A stretch of DNA of 52,867 nt from Rhodothermales bacterium (GTDB lineage: Bacteria > Bacteroidota > Rhodothermia > Rhodothermales > VXPQ01), in contig JAJDWX010000048.1 of NCBI GenBank assembly GCA_022825385.1, positions 1-52,867 on the forward strand, read 5' to 3'. This document shows, one piece after another, positions 27,002-37,804 of this stretch. Under the pieces are notes generated by a model, which was given only the letters and a program-made list of their open reading frames with translations, ran no database searches and was not told the origin of the DNA. Both the position numbers and the translations under genes were made by a program. Each line of letters starts with the position of its first letter. Position 1 is the first letter of the stretch.

Positions 27002-27121
27002 TCGGAAGAAAAATATTGCTGCCCATCGTGCTCGACAATGAAAACGAACTCCCCAAACAAGCCGTCTGATCCACGACCCGAAGATACCGAGTGTCAAATA
27101 AATAATATCAAATGAACCCCC

Positions 27122-28453
27122 TCACGACATCCACGTAGCGATTCCAGGAAAAAGGATCACCAGAATGAGCCCGACCGCCTGGATGCCTATGAAAGGGATG
27201 GCGCCGCGGTAAATCTGGGTGGTGGCGATTTCAGGGGGCGCCACCCCGCGCAGGTAGAACAGCGCAAACCCGAACGGCGGCGTCAGGAAGGACATTTGCA
27301 GGTTCATGGCGATCATCACCCCGAACCATACGAGGTCCACGCCGAGGAACGCCGCCGCGGGCGCCAGCAGGGGCACGATAATGAACGCGATCTCGAAGAA
27401 ATCGATAAAGAAGCCGAGCAGGAAAATGGTGAGGTTCGCCACCAGAATCAGCCCGATCACGCCGCCGGGCAAGCCGGTGAGCAATTCCTCGATCCACAGG
27501 TCGCCGTTCAGCCCGATGAATACGAGCGAAAAAGCCCGCGCGCCGACCAGAAGAATCAGGATCATGGCGGTCAACTTGGCCGTTTCCTTCATGGTTTCCC
27601 GGAGCGCCGTCAGGGTAAGCCGGCGGTTGGCGGCGGCGAGGATCAAGGCCCCCAGCGCCCCCAGCGCCCCGGCTTCCGTGGGCGTTGCGACGCCCGCGAA
27701 GATGCTGCCCAACACCACGACGATAAGCAGCAAGGGCGGCAGCATGACGAGCGCCACGCGGCGCATCAGTTCCCCGGAAGGCAGGCTGCGTTCCTCGGCG
27801 GGCAGGGCCGGCGCCGCGGACGGCTTGAAGAAGGCCACGCCCGCCGCGTAGAGCGCAAACAGCCCGGCCAGGAGCAAACCGGGAACGAACGCGCCCAGAA
27901 ACAGGTCGCCGACAGAAATCCGTCCCGCCACGCTGAGTTGATCCGCCAGCACGATCAGCACGATGCTGGGGGGAATGATTTGCCCCAGCGTACCCGATGC
28001 GGAAATTACCCCGGCGGACAAGGCGTGCGAATAGCCGTAGCGCATCATAACGGGCAGGGAAATGACCCCCATGGCGACCACGGATGCCCCCACCACGCCC
28101 GTCGCCGCGGCCAGCAGCGCCCCCACGAACACCACTGCAATGGCCAACCCGCCGCGCATCCGCCCAAACAACAAGCCAATGGTCTGGAGCAGGTCTTCCG
28201 CCAGGCGAGATTTTTCCAGCATGGCCCCCATGAAGATGAAATACGGCACCGCCAGCAGCAGCGTATTCGACATGACGTCGAAGATGCGATCCGGCATGGC
28301 CAGCAGAAGATGCCAGCTGAAATAGCCCAGTTCAATGCCCACGAAGGCGAAAATCAGGGCGGCGCCTCCGAGGGCGAAAGCAACCGGAAACCCCGAAAAG
28401 ATGAAGATCAACGCCGCAACGAACATGAGCGGCCCGAGCCAGTCGCCCATCAT
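27122..28453 (-). CDS. TRAP transporter large permease, DctM-like
   Basis: 443-residue membrane protein with about 12 helices, the transport subunit of a sodium-driven tripartite (TRAP) carrier for carboxylates or similar solutes. Typical patterns are FSGFPVAFALGG, MLEKSRLAEDLL, SASGTLGQIIPPSIVLIVLAD and MNLQMSFLTPPFGFALFYLRG. Its start overlaps the end of the small-permease gene by ATGA (28450-28453). The full set of small permease and two binding proteins is upstream. Confidence 0.95.
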   Translation of the reverse strand: MMGDWLGPLMFVAALIFIFSGFPVAFALGGAALIFAFVGIELGYFSWHLLLAMPDRIFDVMSNTLLLAVPYFIFMGAMLEKSRLAEDLLQTIGLLFGRMRGGLAIAVVFVGALLAAATGVVGASVVAMGVISLPVMMRYGYSHALSAGVISASGTLGQIIPPSIVLIVLADQLSVAGRISVGDLFLGAFVPGLLLAGLFALYAAGVAFFKPSAAPALPAEERSLPSGELMRRVALVMLPPLLLIVVVLGSIFAGVATPTEAGALGALGALILAAANRRLTLTALRETMKETAKLTAMILILLVGARAFSLVFIGLNGDLWIEELLTGLPGGVIGLILVANLTIFLLGFFIDFFEIAFIIVPLLAPAAAFLGVDLVWFGVMIAMNLQMSFLTPPFGFALFYLRGVAPPEIATTQIYRGAIPFIGIQAVGLILVILFPGIATWMS

Positions 28454-29028
28454 GCGTCTCCTTGCATTTTTTCAAGGATGCCTGGCCCGGTTTTCGGAGC
28501 ATATTCCTCCGCCGCCCCGCGCAGAAAGGCGATTTGCTTGATCGCAAGGCTGACCCCCTGCAGGAACAGCAGGAAAAACGCGACGGGGATGACCGTCTTG
28601 ATCGGATATCGGGGCAAGCCGCCCGGATCGGGCGAGACTTCCCAGACCGCCCACGAGTTATGCACGGTGGGCCAGGACGTCCAGATTACGAACAGGCAGA
28701 AAGGCAAAAGGAAAAGCGCCGCGCCGCCGAGGTTGACCCAGGCGCGTCCCCGGGGCGCGAGGCGGGCGAACAGCACGTCCACGCGCACATGGGCGTCGTG
28801 CTTCAGGGTCCAGGCGGCGCCCAGCAAAAAAATCAGGCTGTACATATACCACTGGAGCTCGATGTAGGTGTTCGAACTCAGGCCCAGCCCGGTGAAGCGG
28901 TCCAGATACCGCACGAGCGTATTGTAGGCGCCCACCCCCACCATGGCGAGCGTCAGCCAGTATGCGATCCGCCCGATCCACTCGTTGATTCGGTCGATGC
29001 GGTGAGCAATGCGAAGCAGCGCGCGCAT
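28450..29028 (-). CDS. TRAP transporter small permease, DctQ-like
   Basis: 192-residue membrane protein with four hydrophobic segments, the small permease subunit. The conserved pattern ELQWYMYSLIFLLGAAWTLKHDAHVRVDVL is family-typical. It follows the second binding-protein gene by 27 bp and is coupled to the large permease gene by a 4-bp overlap. Confidence 0.92.
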   Translation of the reverse strand: MRALLRIAHRIDRINEWIGRIAYWLTLAMVGVGAYNTLVRYLDRFTGLGLSSNTYIELQWYMYSLIFLLGAAWTLKHDAHVRVDVLFARLAPRGRAWVNLGGAALFLLPFCLFVIWTSWPTVHNSWAVWEVSPDPGGLPRYPIKTVIPVAFFLLFLQGVSLAIKQIAFLRGAAEEYAPKTGPGILEKMQGDA

Positions 29029-29055
29029 GGAATATCCTGGATTACGAGCGAATCC

Positions 29056-30138
29056 TTACCGGTTTCCCGTACCGAAAACATAATCGCCGTACGCCAGTTC
29101 GGCGGTTCCGAACCACCGGTAGGCGTCGTCGCGCCATGCCTTGCAGGCTGCGTACACCTTGCGATACGCAGGATCGCTGGCGAATTCTTCAAGCACTTCT
29201 TCGGTAATCCTTCTCGCCGCCGTCATCACTTCTTCCGGGAACGGATGCAACTGCACTCCGCCCGCCACCAGTCGCCGCAAGGCCGGTCCGTTGCGGGCGT
29301 CGTAGAGCGCCAGCATATGTTCGTTGGCCTCGGCGGCGGCCGTCCGGAAGGCTTCCTGGTACGCGCTCGGCAAGGCGTCCCAGGCATCCCGATTCACGTA
29401 GAACGAAAGGCCGGGTCCGGGTTCCCACCATCCCGGGTAGTAATAATGTTTCGCAATCTCCTGAAACCCGAGTTTTTCGTCGTCGTACGGCCCTACCCAT
29501 TCCGTGGCGTCGATGGCGCCGCGTTCGAGCGCCAGGTAAATTTCGCCCCCCGGAATGACCTGCACCGTCACGTCCAGACGATTCATGACTTCGCCGCCCA
29601 GTCCCGGAATGCGCATTTTCAGGCCGCGCAGGTCCTGGAGCGACCCGATTTCTCGCCGAAACCAGCCGCCCATCTGCGCGCCCGTATTGCCGCCGGGAAA
29701 ATTGATCACATTGAAATCCGCAAACAGTTCTCGCGTAAGCGCAAGGCCTTCCCCATAGTAGAACCACGCGTTGAGTTGCCGCGCGGATAGCCCGAACGGG
29801 ATCGTGCAATCGAACACGAGGGCGGGGTTCTTACCCTGAAAGTAGTAGCTTGCGCTGTGTCCCGCCTGGACCGTTCCGTTCTGCACGGCGCTTAGCACCT
29901 CCAGCGGCGGAATGAGTTCTCCGGCGGGATACGAGCGGATGCGAAAACGCCCTTCCGTAAGCGCCTCCACGCGGCGGGCCAGCGTTTCGGCGGCGCCGTA
30001 GATCGTGTCCAGACTGTTCGGGAAACTGGACGCCAGGCGCCACGCAACGCGGGGCCGGGTTTGTACGGCGGGCGCTTCCGAAAGGGGCGCCTCTTGCGAA
30101 CCCGGCGCGGCGGCGCGAAGAAAATCTCGTCGTTTCAT
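29056..30138 (-). CDS. TRAP binding protein, DctP-like paralogue 2, signal peptide altered
   Basis: 360 residues from the ATG at 30138, which overlaps the stop of the first paralogue (ATGA). The mature part has the DctP fold pattern (EVLSAVQNGTVQAGHSASYY, MRIPGLGGEVM, ATEWVGPYDDEKLGF). The N-terminus MKRRDFLRAAAPGSQEA keeps the twin-arginine box but lacks the hydrophobic core and lipobox seen in the neighbour. Export is therefore doubtful unless another start is used. It is a tandem duplicate of the gene at 30135-31256 and may bind a related substrate. Confidence 0.88.
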   Translation of the reverse strand: MKRRDFLRAAAPGSQEAPLSEAPAVQTRPRVAWRLASSFPNSLDTIYGAAETLARRVEALTEGRFRIRSYPAGELIPPLEVLSAVQNGTVQAGHSASYYFQGKNPALVFDCTIPFGLSARQLNAWFYYGEGLALTRELFADFNVINFPGGNTGAQMGGWFRREIGSLQDLRGLKMRIPGLGGEVMNRLDVTVQVIPGGEIYLALERGAIDATEWVGPYDDEKLGFQEIAKHYYYPGWWEPGPGLSFYVNRDAWDALPSAYQEAFRTAAAEANEHMLALYDARNGPALRRLVAGGVQLHPFPEEVMTAARRITEEVLEEFASDPAYRKVYAACKAWRDDAYRWFGTAELAYGDYVFGTGNR

Positions 30139-31256
30139 GAAATCGCGCGGGGATACGCAAAGGAAGCAAAGGCATGTTCTGACGCAGCGAACCAGGCGTA
30201 CGCATCTTCCCGGAAGGCCCGGAACGAATCGTATACTTGCCGATAGGCGGGGTCTTGCGCCGCGTCGCTTTCTATCAGGTCCATGGTAATGCGTTCCGCT
30301 TCCTGCATCGTCTCTTGGGAAAAGGGCCTGATCCAGATGGCGTTTTCCTCGCGCATTTCCCGAAACGCTTCCTGATTGCGGGCGTCGTACCGCGCAAGCA
30401 TGCGCAGGCCCGCCTCGGCCGTGGCGGCTGCGAGGGCTTCCTGGTATACGGAGGGCAGCGCGTCCCAGGCGTTCCGGTTGACCATAAAGGATACGCCGGG
30501 TCCGGGCTCCCACCACCCCGGATAGTAATAATACGGCGCGATTTCATGGAAGCCGAGGCGCATGTCGTCGTGCGGACCGCCCCACTCCGCCGCGTCGAGC
30601 GCGCCGCGCTCCAGCGCCTGGTACAGTTCGCCCCCCGCTATGAGCTGCACGGTTACGCCCAGTTCGTTCATGACCTGGCCTCCCAGCCCCGGAATGCGCA
30701 TTTTGAGGCCCTGCAAGTCTTCGAGCGTATTTATTTCCCGTCGGAACCAGCCGCCCATCTGCGCGCCCGTATTGCCCCCGGGAAAATTAATTATGTTGAA
30801 ATCCGCGTAGATCGATCGAATCAACTCCAGACCGCCGCCATGGCGGAGCCAGGCTGTTTGCTGGCGCGAGGAAAGGCCGAACGGCGTACCCGTATCGAAG
30901 ACGAGCGCCGGATGGTGTCCCGTATAATAGTAGCTGGCCGAATGGCCCATTTCCACGGCCCCTTTTTGCACGGCGCCCAGCACTTCGGTCGCCGGGGCCA
31001 GTTCGCCCGGCGGGAAAACCTGAATCTGAAAGCGTCCTTCCGTCAAGGCGGCCACGCGCCGCGCCGCCTCTTCCGACACGCCGAAAATCGTGTCGAGGGC
31101 TCGGGGGTAACTGGATATGAGGCGCCAGCGGACCTGCGGGCGGGTTAGCGCGCCGGGGGCGTCGCCGGTTTCGTTGGCCCCTCCGCCGCATCCGGCGAGG
31201 AGGCTGCTTCCGGCTATTCCGGCGGCGGCCGTTTTGAGAAAAGCGCGGCGTTTCAT
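30135..31256 (-). CDS. TRAP binding protein, DctP-like paralogue 1, Tat lipoprotein
   Basis: 373 residues from the ATG at 31256. The signal MKRRAFLKTAAAGIAGSS followed by LLAGC has a twin-arginine box and a lipobox, so it is a membrane-anchored periplasmic binding protein. The pattern GAVQKGAVEMGHSASYYY, MRIPGLGGQVM and AAEWGGPHDDMRLGF matches the alpha-keto-acid/large-carboxylate DctP group. First gene of the TRAP operon. It shares a 165-bp divergent region with the oxidoreductase gene. Confidence 0.93.
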   Translation of the reverse strand: MKRRAFLKTAAAGIAGSSLLAGCGGGANETGDAPGALTRPQVRWRLISSYPRALDTIFGVSEEAARRVAALTEGRFQIQVFPPGELAPATEVLGAVQKGAVEMGHSASYYYTGHHPALVFDTGTPFGLSSRQQTAWLRHGGGLELIRSIYADFNIINFPGGNTGAQMGGWFRREINTLEDLQGLKMRIPGLGGQVMNELGVTVQLIAGGELYQALERGALDAAEWGGPHDDMRLGFHEIAPYYYYPGWWEPGPGVSFMVNRNAWDALPSVYQEALAAATAEAGLRMLARYDARNQEAFREMREENAIWIRPFSQETMQEAERITMDLIESDAAQDPAYRQVYDSFRAFREDAYAWFAASEHAFASFAYPRAIS

Positions 31257-31421
31257 GGGGTCTGATTTGCGTGATTCGGCGGGGGCGGCTGCGGCCATGC
31301 ATCGCATGCCTGCGGCGCGCCAGGAAATTTCTTTGCCTGAATTCTACGCACGGGAACGCATGAAATGCCTACTTTGTTTGGCTATACGCACCATCCTGTA
31401 CGCAAAAACCCGAATTCAAGC

Positions 31422-32663
31422 ATGGCTCAACGACGACTTGGCGTAGGTTTCATCGGCAGCGGGTTCATTACCCGGTTTCATTTGTTGTCCTGGCAGGCGG
31501 TTCGCGATGCGGACGTGCTGGGGATATGGAGTCCGAATCGCGAGCGGGCGGCGAGCACGGTCGCCTATGCGCGCGAACTTCGCGTAGGCGAAGCGAAAGC
31601 CTACGGTTCGATCACCGAAATGGTGGCGGACCCCGCCATCGACGCGCTCTGGATATGCGGCCCGAACCACAAGCGCATCGAGAACATGGAAGAAATCGTG
31701 GCGGCGCTCAAGTCCGGCAAGGGCGAGCTGGTCGGCATCGCTTGCGAGAAACCGCTGGCCCGCAACGTGCGAGAGGCGAAGCGGGTCGTCGAACTGATCG
31801 AGGAGGCGGGCGTCCTGCACGGCTATCTTGAAGATCAACTTTTCGAGCCGGGCCTGGTGCGCGGCCACGAAATCGCGTGGCGGCGGGCGGCGGCCATTAC
31901 GGGTCGTCCCTATCTGGCTCGCGCCGCCGAAGAGCATAGCGGTCCGCACGCGCCCTGGTTCTGGCAAGGGGAGATGCAGGGCGGCGGCGTACTGAACGAC
32001 ATGATGTGCCACAGCGTGGAGGTCGGTCGGTACTTGCTTACGGCGCCGGGCGCGCCCCGGGGCAGCATTCGCCTGAGGAAAGTCACGGCCAATATCGCCA
32101 GCCTCAAATGGTCGCGTCCGCAGTACGTGGAGGACCTCAAAAGGCGATTCGGGCCAGAGGTAGACTACGCCCATCGTCCCTCGGAGGATTTTGCGCGCGC
32201 CACCATCGAATACGAAGACGCGGAGGGGCGTCCGTTGATTGCGGAAGTGACCACGTCGTGGAGTTTCGTGGGCGCGGGGTTGCGGCTCAGTTCGGAATTG
32301 CTGGGCCCCGAGTATTCCATGTACCACAACACGCTGGACGCTGGTACGAAGCTGTTCTTCAGCCGGAAAGTGTCGGGGGGAGAGGGGGAAGACCTGGTCG
32401 AGAAGCAGAATGCCGAGCAGGGACTGATGCCGGTGGTGGGCAACGAGGCGTGCGAGTACGGCTACGAGAACGAGAATCGCTACTTCGTGCAGCAGTTTCT
32501 GGACGGGAAGCAGTCCGACGTGGACTTCCATGCCGGGCTTGAGGTGGTGGAACTCCTTATGACGGCGTATATGAGCGCCGAAATGGAGCGCACCCTGCCC
32601 TGGAAACCGGAAGGCCTGGATGATTTCGTCCCCGCCGTGGCCCAGGGAACCTGGAAGCCGTAG
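31422..32663 (+). CDS. Gfo/Idh/MocA family oxidoreductase
   Basis: 413 residues from the ATG at 31422. The N-terminal Rossmann domain carries GVGFIGSGFITRFH (about 6-19), and the family catalytic lysine is expected in ACEKPLARNVREA (about 110-122). The C-terminal substrate domain has NDMMCHSVEVGRYL. These enzymes oxidise or reduce sugars and cyclitols with NAD(P). It diverges from the TRAP operon and converges with the 2-oxoacid oxidoreductase genes with a 7-bp gap. It might act on the TRAP substrate, but this is positional inference. Confidence 0.9.
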   Translation: MAQRRLGVGFIGSGFITRFHLLSWQAVRDADVLGIWSPNRERAASTVAYARELRVGEAKAYGSITEMVADPAIDALWICGPNHKRIENMEEIVAALKSGKGELVGIACEKPLARNVREAKRVVELIEEAGVLHGYLEDQLFEPGLVRGHEIAWRRAAAITGRPYLARAAEEHSGPHAPWFWQGEMQGGGVLNDMMCHSVEVGRYLLTAPGAPRGSIRLRKVTANIASLKWSRPQYVEDLKRRFGPEVDYAHRPSEDFARATIEYEDAEGRPLIAEVTTSWSFVGAGLRLSSELLGPEYSMYHNTLDAGTKLFFSRKVSGGEGEDLVEKQNAEQGLMPVVGNEACEYGYENENRYFVQQFLDGKQSDVDFHAGLEVVELLMTAYMSAEMERTLPWKPEGLDDFVPAVAQGTWKP

Positions 32664-32670
32664 GACTCCC

Positions 32671-33900
32671 TTAAATCTCCCACGTATTTCCGCCGTTCAG
32701 CAAGGCGGCGAGGTCCCCTTCGCCGCGCCGGGCGGTGACGTCGTCGATTTGCCGCTGCACGAGTTCGTCGTAGGAAGGCCGATCTTCCCGGAAAAACACC
32801 CCGAACGGGCGCGGAAGGTCTTTCTGCCAGGACATCCGCGATACGATGTTCGCCAGTTCGATGCTGCCTTCGTCGTATACCAGGCAGTCGTCCACGGACC
32901 ATTTCCCGCTGGATAGATCGATGGATTCGAGCGCGAAACTCTTCAGGCGCAGGCCGCGCTGTCCGTTGTCGTATACGAGCGGCTTGCCGTGCTCCAGGAA
33001 AATCGCGCTGTGCGCCTTCGTGTTCCGTTCCGTGAATTCGAAGAAGGCCCCGTCGTTGAAAATGTTGCAATTCTGGTAGATTTCCAGGAACGCGGCGCCC
33101 TGGTGGTCGTGCGCCCGCCGCATCATCGCCTGCATGTGTTTGGGATCGCGGTCCATGGTGCGCGCAACGAACGTGGCGTCTGCGCCGAGGGCGAGCGGTA
33201 CGGGATAAAATGGGTGGTCCACAGACCCGTACGGCGTGCTTTTCGTGACTTTGCCCTGCTCCGACGTGGGGCTGTATTGCCCTTTCGTCAGCCCGTATAT
33301 CTGGTTGTTGAACAGGAGCAGTTGCACGTTTACGTTCCGGCGCAACAGGTGGATGAGATGGTTTCCGCCTATGGAAAGCGCGTCGCCGTCGCCTGTGACG
33401 ATCCAGACGTCCAGGTCCGGGCGGCTGGCCTTGAGTCCCGTGGCGATCGCCGGGGCGCGTCCATGGATGGAATGCAGTCCGTACGTATTCATGTAGTACG
33501 GGAAACGGCTCGAACAACCGATTCCGCTGACGAAGACGGTTTTTTCCCTGGGGACGCCCAGTTCGGGCATGAGCCGTTGCATGGTGGCGAGGATTGCGTA
33601 GTCTCCGCATCCCGGACACCAGCGCACGTCCTGATCGGTCGCAAAATCCTTTCTGGCGAGGCCGGCGGGCGCGCCGTCGCCGCCCGCGCCCATCGGGAGG
33701 GACGGTTTTTTTCCTCCGCCGGGCCCCGCGGGCTTGCGACCGGGCAGGCCTGCGGGCTTTTTGCCGCCGGGCGGCAGCGAGGGCTTTTTGCCTGCCGAAG
33801 GCAGCGTCGGTTTTTTGCCTGCGGGCGGCATGGCCGGCTTTTTGCCAGCCTTTTTACCTGAAGGCGAAACAGGATCGGGTTTTCCGTTGACGTCGTGCAT
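32671..33900 (-). CDS. 2-oxoacid:ferredoxin oxidoreductase, beta subunit with K/P-rich tail
   Basis: 409 residues. The catalytic part (about 83-409) binds thiamine pyrophosphate and an Fe-S cluster: WCPGCGDYAIL (Cys95, Cys98), GIGCSSRFPYY, TGDGDALSIGGNH and the Mg/TPP region FNNQIYGLTKGQYSPTS. It decarboxylates a 2-oxoacid, probably 2-oxoglutarate, to acyl-CoA with ferredoxin. Residues about 10-75 are an unusual extension of repeated GKKP / GRKP units rich in Pro and Gly. It follows the alpha gene by 40 bp. Confidence 0.93.
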   Translation of the reverse strand: MHDVNGKPDPVSPSGKKAGKKPAMPPAGKKPTLPSAGKKPSLPPGGKKPAGLPGRKPAGPGGGKKPSLPMGAGGDGAPAGLARKDFATDQDVRWCPGCGDYAILATMQRLMPELGVPREKTVFVSGIGCSSRFPYYMNTYGLHSIHGRAPAIATGLKASRPDLDVWIVTGDGDALSIGGNHLIHLLRRNVNVQLLLFNNQIYGLTKGQYSPTSEQGKVTKSTPYGSVDHPFYPVPLALGADATFVARTMDRDPKHMQAMMRRAHDHQGAAFLEIYQNCNIFNDGAFFEFTERNTKAHSAIFLEHGKPLVYDNGQRGLRLKSFALESIDLSSGKWSVDDCLVYDEGSIELANIVSRMSWQKDLPRPFGVFFREDRPSYDELVQRQIDDVTARRGEGDLAALLNGGNTWEI

Positions 33901-33940
33901 AACGAACAGGGACCGCGTCGTCCCGGCGGATGGCAGGGTT

Positions 33941-35818
<1,878 letters not shown>

Positions 35819-36012
35819 GACGCCGGCGTCTTTACAAATAATTTCCGTGGGAAAGGGGCAACCTGATTGCGCTGATTACGGGCGAGGTCGAATCGTATCG
35901 AGGGGCGCTCCGGGCGATGGCGTCATCGGGCGGGCCGGTTGCGGGTGCAGATGGGTGGAAGGTATAATTAGACTTGCAACGCCGAATAAGGCGACAAGTT
36001 CGCGCCAGGCCC

Positions 36013-36043
36013 AAATCCTTCGCCGCCGATATAAGGATTTTTT
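36013..36043 (+). terminator. terminator-like hairpin
   Basis: AAATCCTT (36013-36020) pairs with AAGGATTT (36033-36040) around a 12-base loop, followed by TTT. No plus-strand gene ends here. On the minus strand it lies between the small gene at 36060 and the oxidoreductase operon, where it lacks a proper T run. Confidence 0.3.
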
Positions 36044-36059
36044 GTGAAGTCGCGTGCGA

Positions 36060-36320
36060 TCAGATCATTTCTACGTCGATCAGGCAGTCCTCTGTGTCGA
36101 GCTGGATGGTGCGGTAGTCGTTCGCGATGCGATATTTTCTGATCTTTTTCGGGATCATTTCCGCAGGGGTGTCCATCCTGAAGAGCGCGTCGGCCACCAC
36201 ATGCCAGTCCTCCTGCGTCAGGTGCACCGTAGCCTTGCCCTCCTCGGCGACGAACGGGGCGTAGTCCAGCACCTTGTTCAGGTGATTCATGGCCTGTTTC
36301 TGGTGCAGGTTCGGGTCCAT
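36060..36320 (-). CDS. small hypothetical protein
   Basis: 86 residues from the ATG at 36320 (MDPNLHQKQAMNHLNKVLDY). Acidic, soluble, with no signal, membrane segment or metal motif. The body alternates short strands and helices (KATVHLTQEDWHVVADALF, YRTIQLDTEDCLIDVEMI). I do not recognise the family. An in-frame start 21 codons earlier is possible. It is isolated in a mostly non-coding stretch. Confidence 0.5.
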   Translation of the reverse strand: MDPNLHQKQAMNHLNKVLDYAPFVAEEGKATVHLTQEDWHVVADALFRMDTPAEMIPKKIRKYRIANDYRTIQLDTEDCLIDVEMI

Positions 36321-36497
36321 TTGCTTTGCGATGCAGGGAAAGGGCTGTGTCGGGCGCGCCGGAAAATCTTCTGGCCCCGCCAAATATCCGCATGCGAGCC
36401 GTTCCGGTCAAGCGATTTCGCTGTTTTCCGCGCCGCCTTAAAATATTAGGCGCGAAAAATTGGCGCCTAAATAATTAAAGCTGGGCGGTTTTAGGGA

Positions 36498-36595
36498 CCT
36501 GGGGTGCGCCTTTCACGAATACATAAGTGTAGGCAGGTTCATGGGTTGGCGTGTGTATTCGGGACCCGATGTTTCGTGAAAAGGCGCACCCCAGG
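36498..36595. repeat. long palindromic repeat, copy 1
   Basis: About 98 bp with near-perfect ends: CCTGGGGTGCGCCTTTCACGA opposite its reverse complement ending at 36595, the right arm having one extra base. The 120-odd-bp unit, including the tail after the palindrome, is repeated in tandem at 36625-36713 and beyond. Non-coding, in the spacer before thyA; the frames running through it are by-products of the repeat. Confidence 0.8.
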
Positions 36596-36624
36596 CCCCG
36601 GCGTTCATCGTTGGACAAATCTGT

Positions 36625-36713
36625 GGCGCGCCTTTTCACGAATACATAAGTGTAGGCAGGTTCATGGGTTGGCGTGCGTATTCGGGACCCGATGTTTCGT
36701 GAAAAGGCGCGCC
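36625..36713. repeat. long palindromic repeat, copy 2
   Basis: Second tandem copy of the 36498-36595 element with ends GGCGCGCCTTTTCACGAA and reverse complement, about 95 percent identical in the shared core. Differences in the arms are compensated (GGCGCACC/GGTGCGCC in copy 1, GGCGCGCC in copy 2), so the stem is conserved. The unit tail (CCGATGTCC...AATCTGTGACGCGCC) continues to about 36755. From there to thyA I see no further feature. Confidence 0.8.
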
Positions 36714-36902
36714 CCAGGCTCCGATGTCCAACCTTGGGCGAATCTGTGACGCGCCGCCGCCCGAGGCGCTTGACAAGATGTGGAAAACTATCGGTGCCGT
36801 CTGATGATAATGCGGTGCAGATTCCATAATTTGCACTTTCCGCAACCCATATTTCAGTCCGGCGCCCAAGCGCCAACGCCAACCCTGGTCCATCCCTTCC
36901 CG

Positions 36903-37697
36903 ATGCGCCAGTATCTTGATTATCTCCAGCACATTCTGGACCGCGGCGTTCGCAAGAACGACCGTACGGGCACGGGTACGATCAGTGCCTTCGGGTATCA
37001 GATGCGCTTCGATCTGGCGGAGGGATTTCCCCTTTTGACCACCAAGAAACTGCACCTGCGGAGCATTTTCCACGAGTTGTTCTGGTTTCTGAACGGGGAT
37101 ACGAACGTTCGCTACCTGAACGACCACGGCGTGACGATCTGGGACGAGTGGGCGGACGAGGACGGCGACCTGGGCCCCGTGTACGGAAAGCAGTGGCGCC
37201 GCTGGGAAGGGGACAACGGGAGCATTCACGACCAGATCGACGCCGTGCTGCGAAGCCTTCGGGAGAATCCCGATTCCCGCCGCCATATCGTCAGCGCCTG
37301 GAAGGTGGACGAACTGGACCGGATGGCGCTTCCGCCCTGCCACGCGCTCTTTCAGTTCTATGTGGCCCAGGGGCGGTTATCCTGCCAGCTCTACCAGCGA
37401 AGCGTGGACAGTTTTCTGGGCTTGCCGTTCAATATTGCGTCCTATGCCATCCTGACGCACATGTTCGCCGAGCAGTGCGAACTGAAGCCGGGGGAATTCG
37501 TATGGACCGGCGGCGATTGCCATATTTATCTGAATCATCTGGACCAGGTCCGGGAGCAGCTCCGGCGCGAGCCGACGTCCTTGCCGCGTTTGATCATCCG
37601 TCGCAAGCCACCCTCCATCTACGACTATGCGTACGACGATTTCAAGATCGTGGATTACTACCCCCACGCGCACATCCGGGCCCCGATCGCGGTGTGA
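36903..37697 (+). CDS. thyA: thymidylate synthase
   Basis: 264-residue ThyA that methylates dUMP to dTMP with methylene-tetrahydrofolate. The ATG at 36903 gives the standard length. The catalytic Cys146 is in [12 protein letters not shown], and the substrate motifs [16 protein letters not shown] and [11 protein letters not shown] are intact. The open frame extends upstream without support. It borders the third defence island. Confidence 0.98.
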   Translation: MRQYLDYLQHILDRGVRKNDRTGTGTISAFGYQMRFDLAEGFPLLTTKKLHLRSIFHELFWFLNGDTNVRYLNDHGVTIWDEWADEDGDLGPVYGKQWRRWEGDNGSIHDQIDAVLRSLRENPDSRRHIVSAWKVDELDRMALPPCHALFQFYVAQGRLSCQLYQRSVDSFLGLPFNIASYAILTHMFAEQCELKPGEFVWTGGDCHIYLNHLDQVREQLRREPTSLPRLIIRRKPPSIYDYAYDDFKIVDYYPHAHIRAPIAV

Positions 37698-37804
37698 AAG
37701 GGGATGGGGCTCTTGAATTGCAACCTGGCGGCCCCTTCGTTAGTATATAGTCCCGGTTAAGGGCATTATAACTTCCAGCGTAAAGCATTGCAGGCGAACG
37801 ACAT

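Noticed and set aside
36475-36882. reading frames through the palindromic repeats before thyA
   Set aside because: Both strands are open only because the repeat unit lacks stops. There is no ribosome-binding site, and the two copies are conserved as structure, not as codons.
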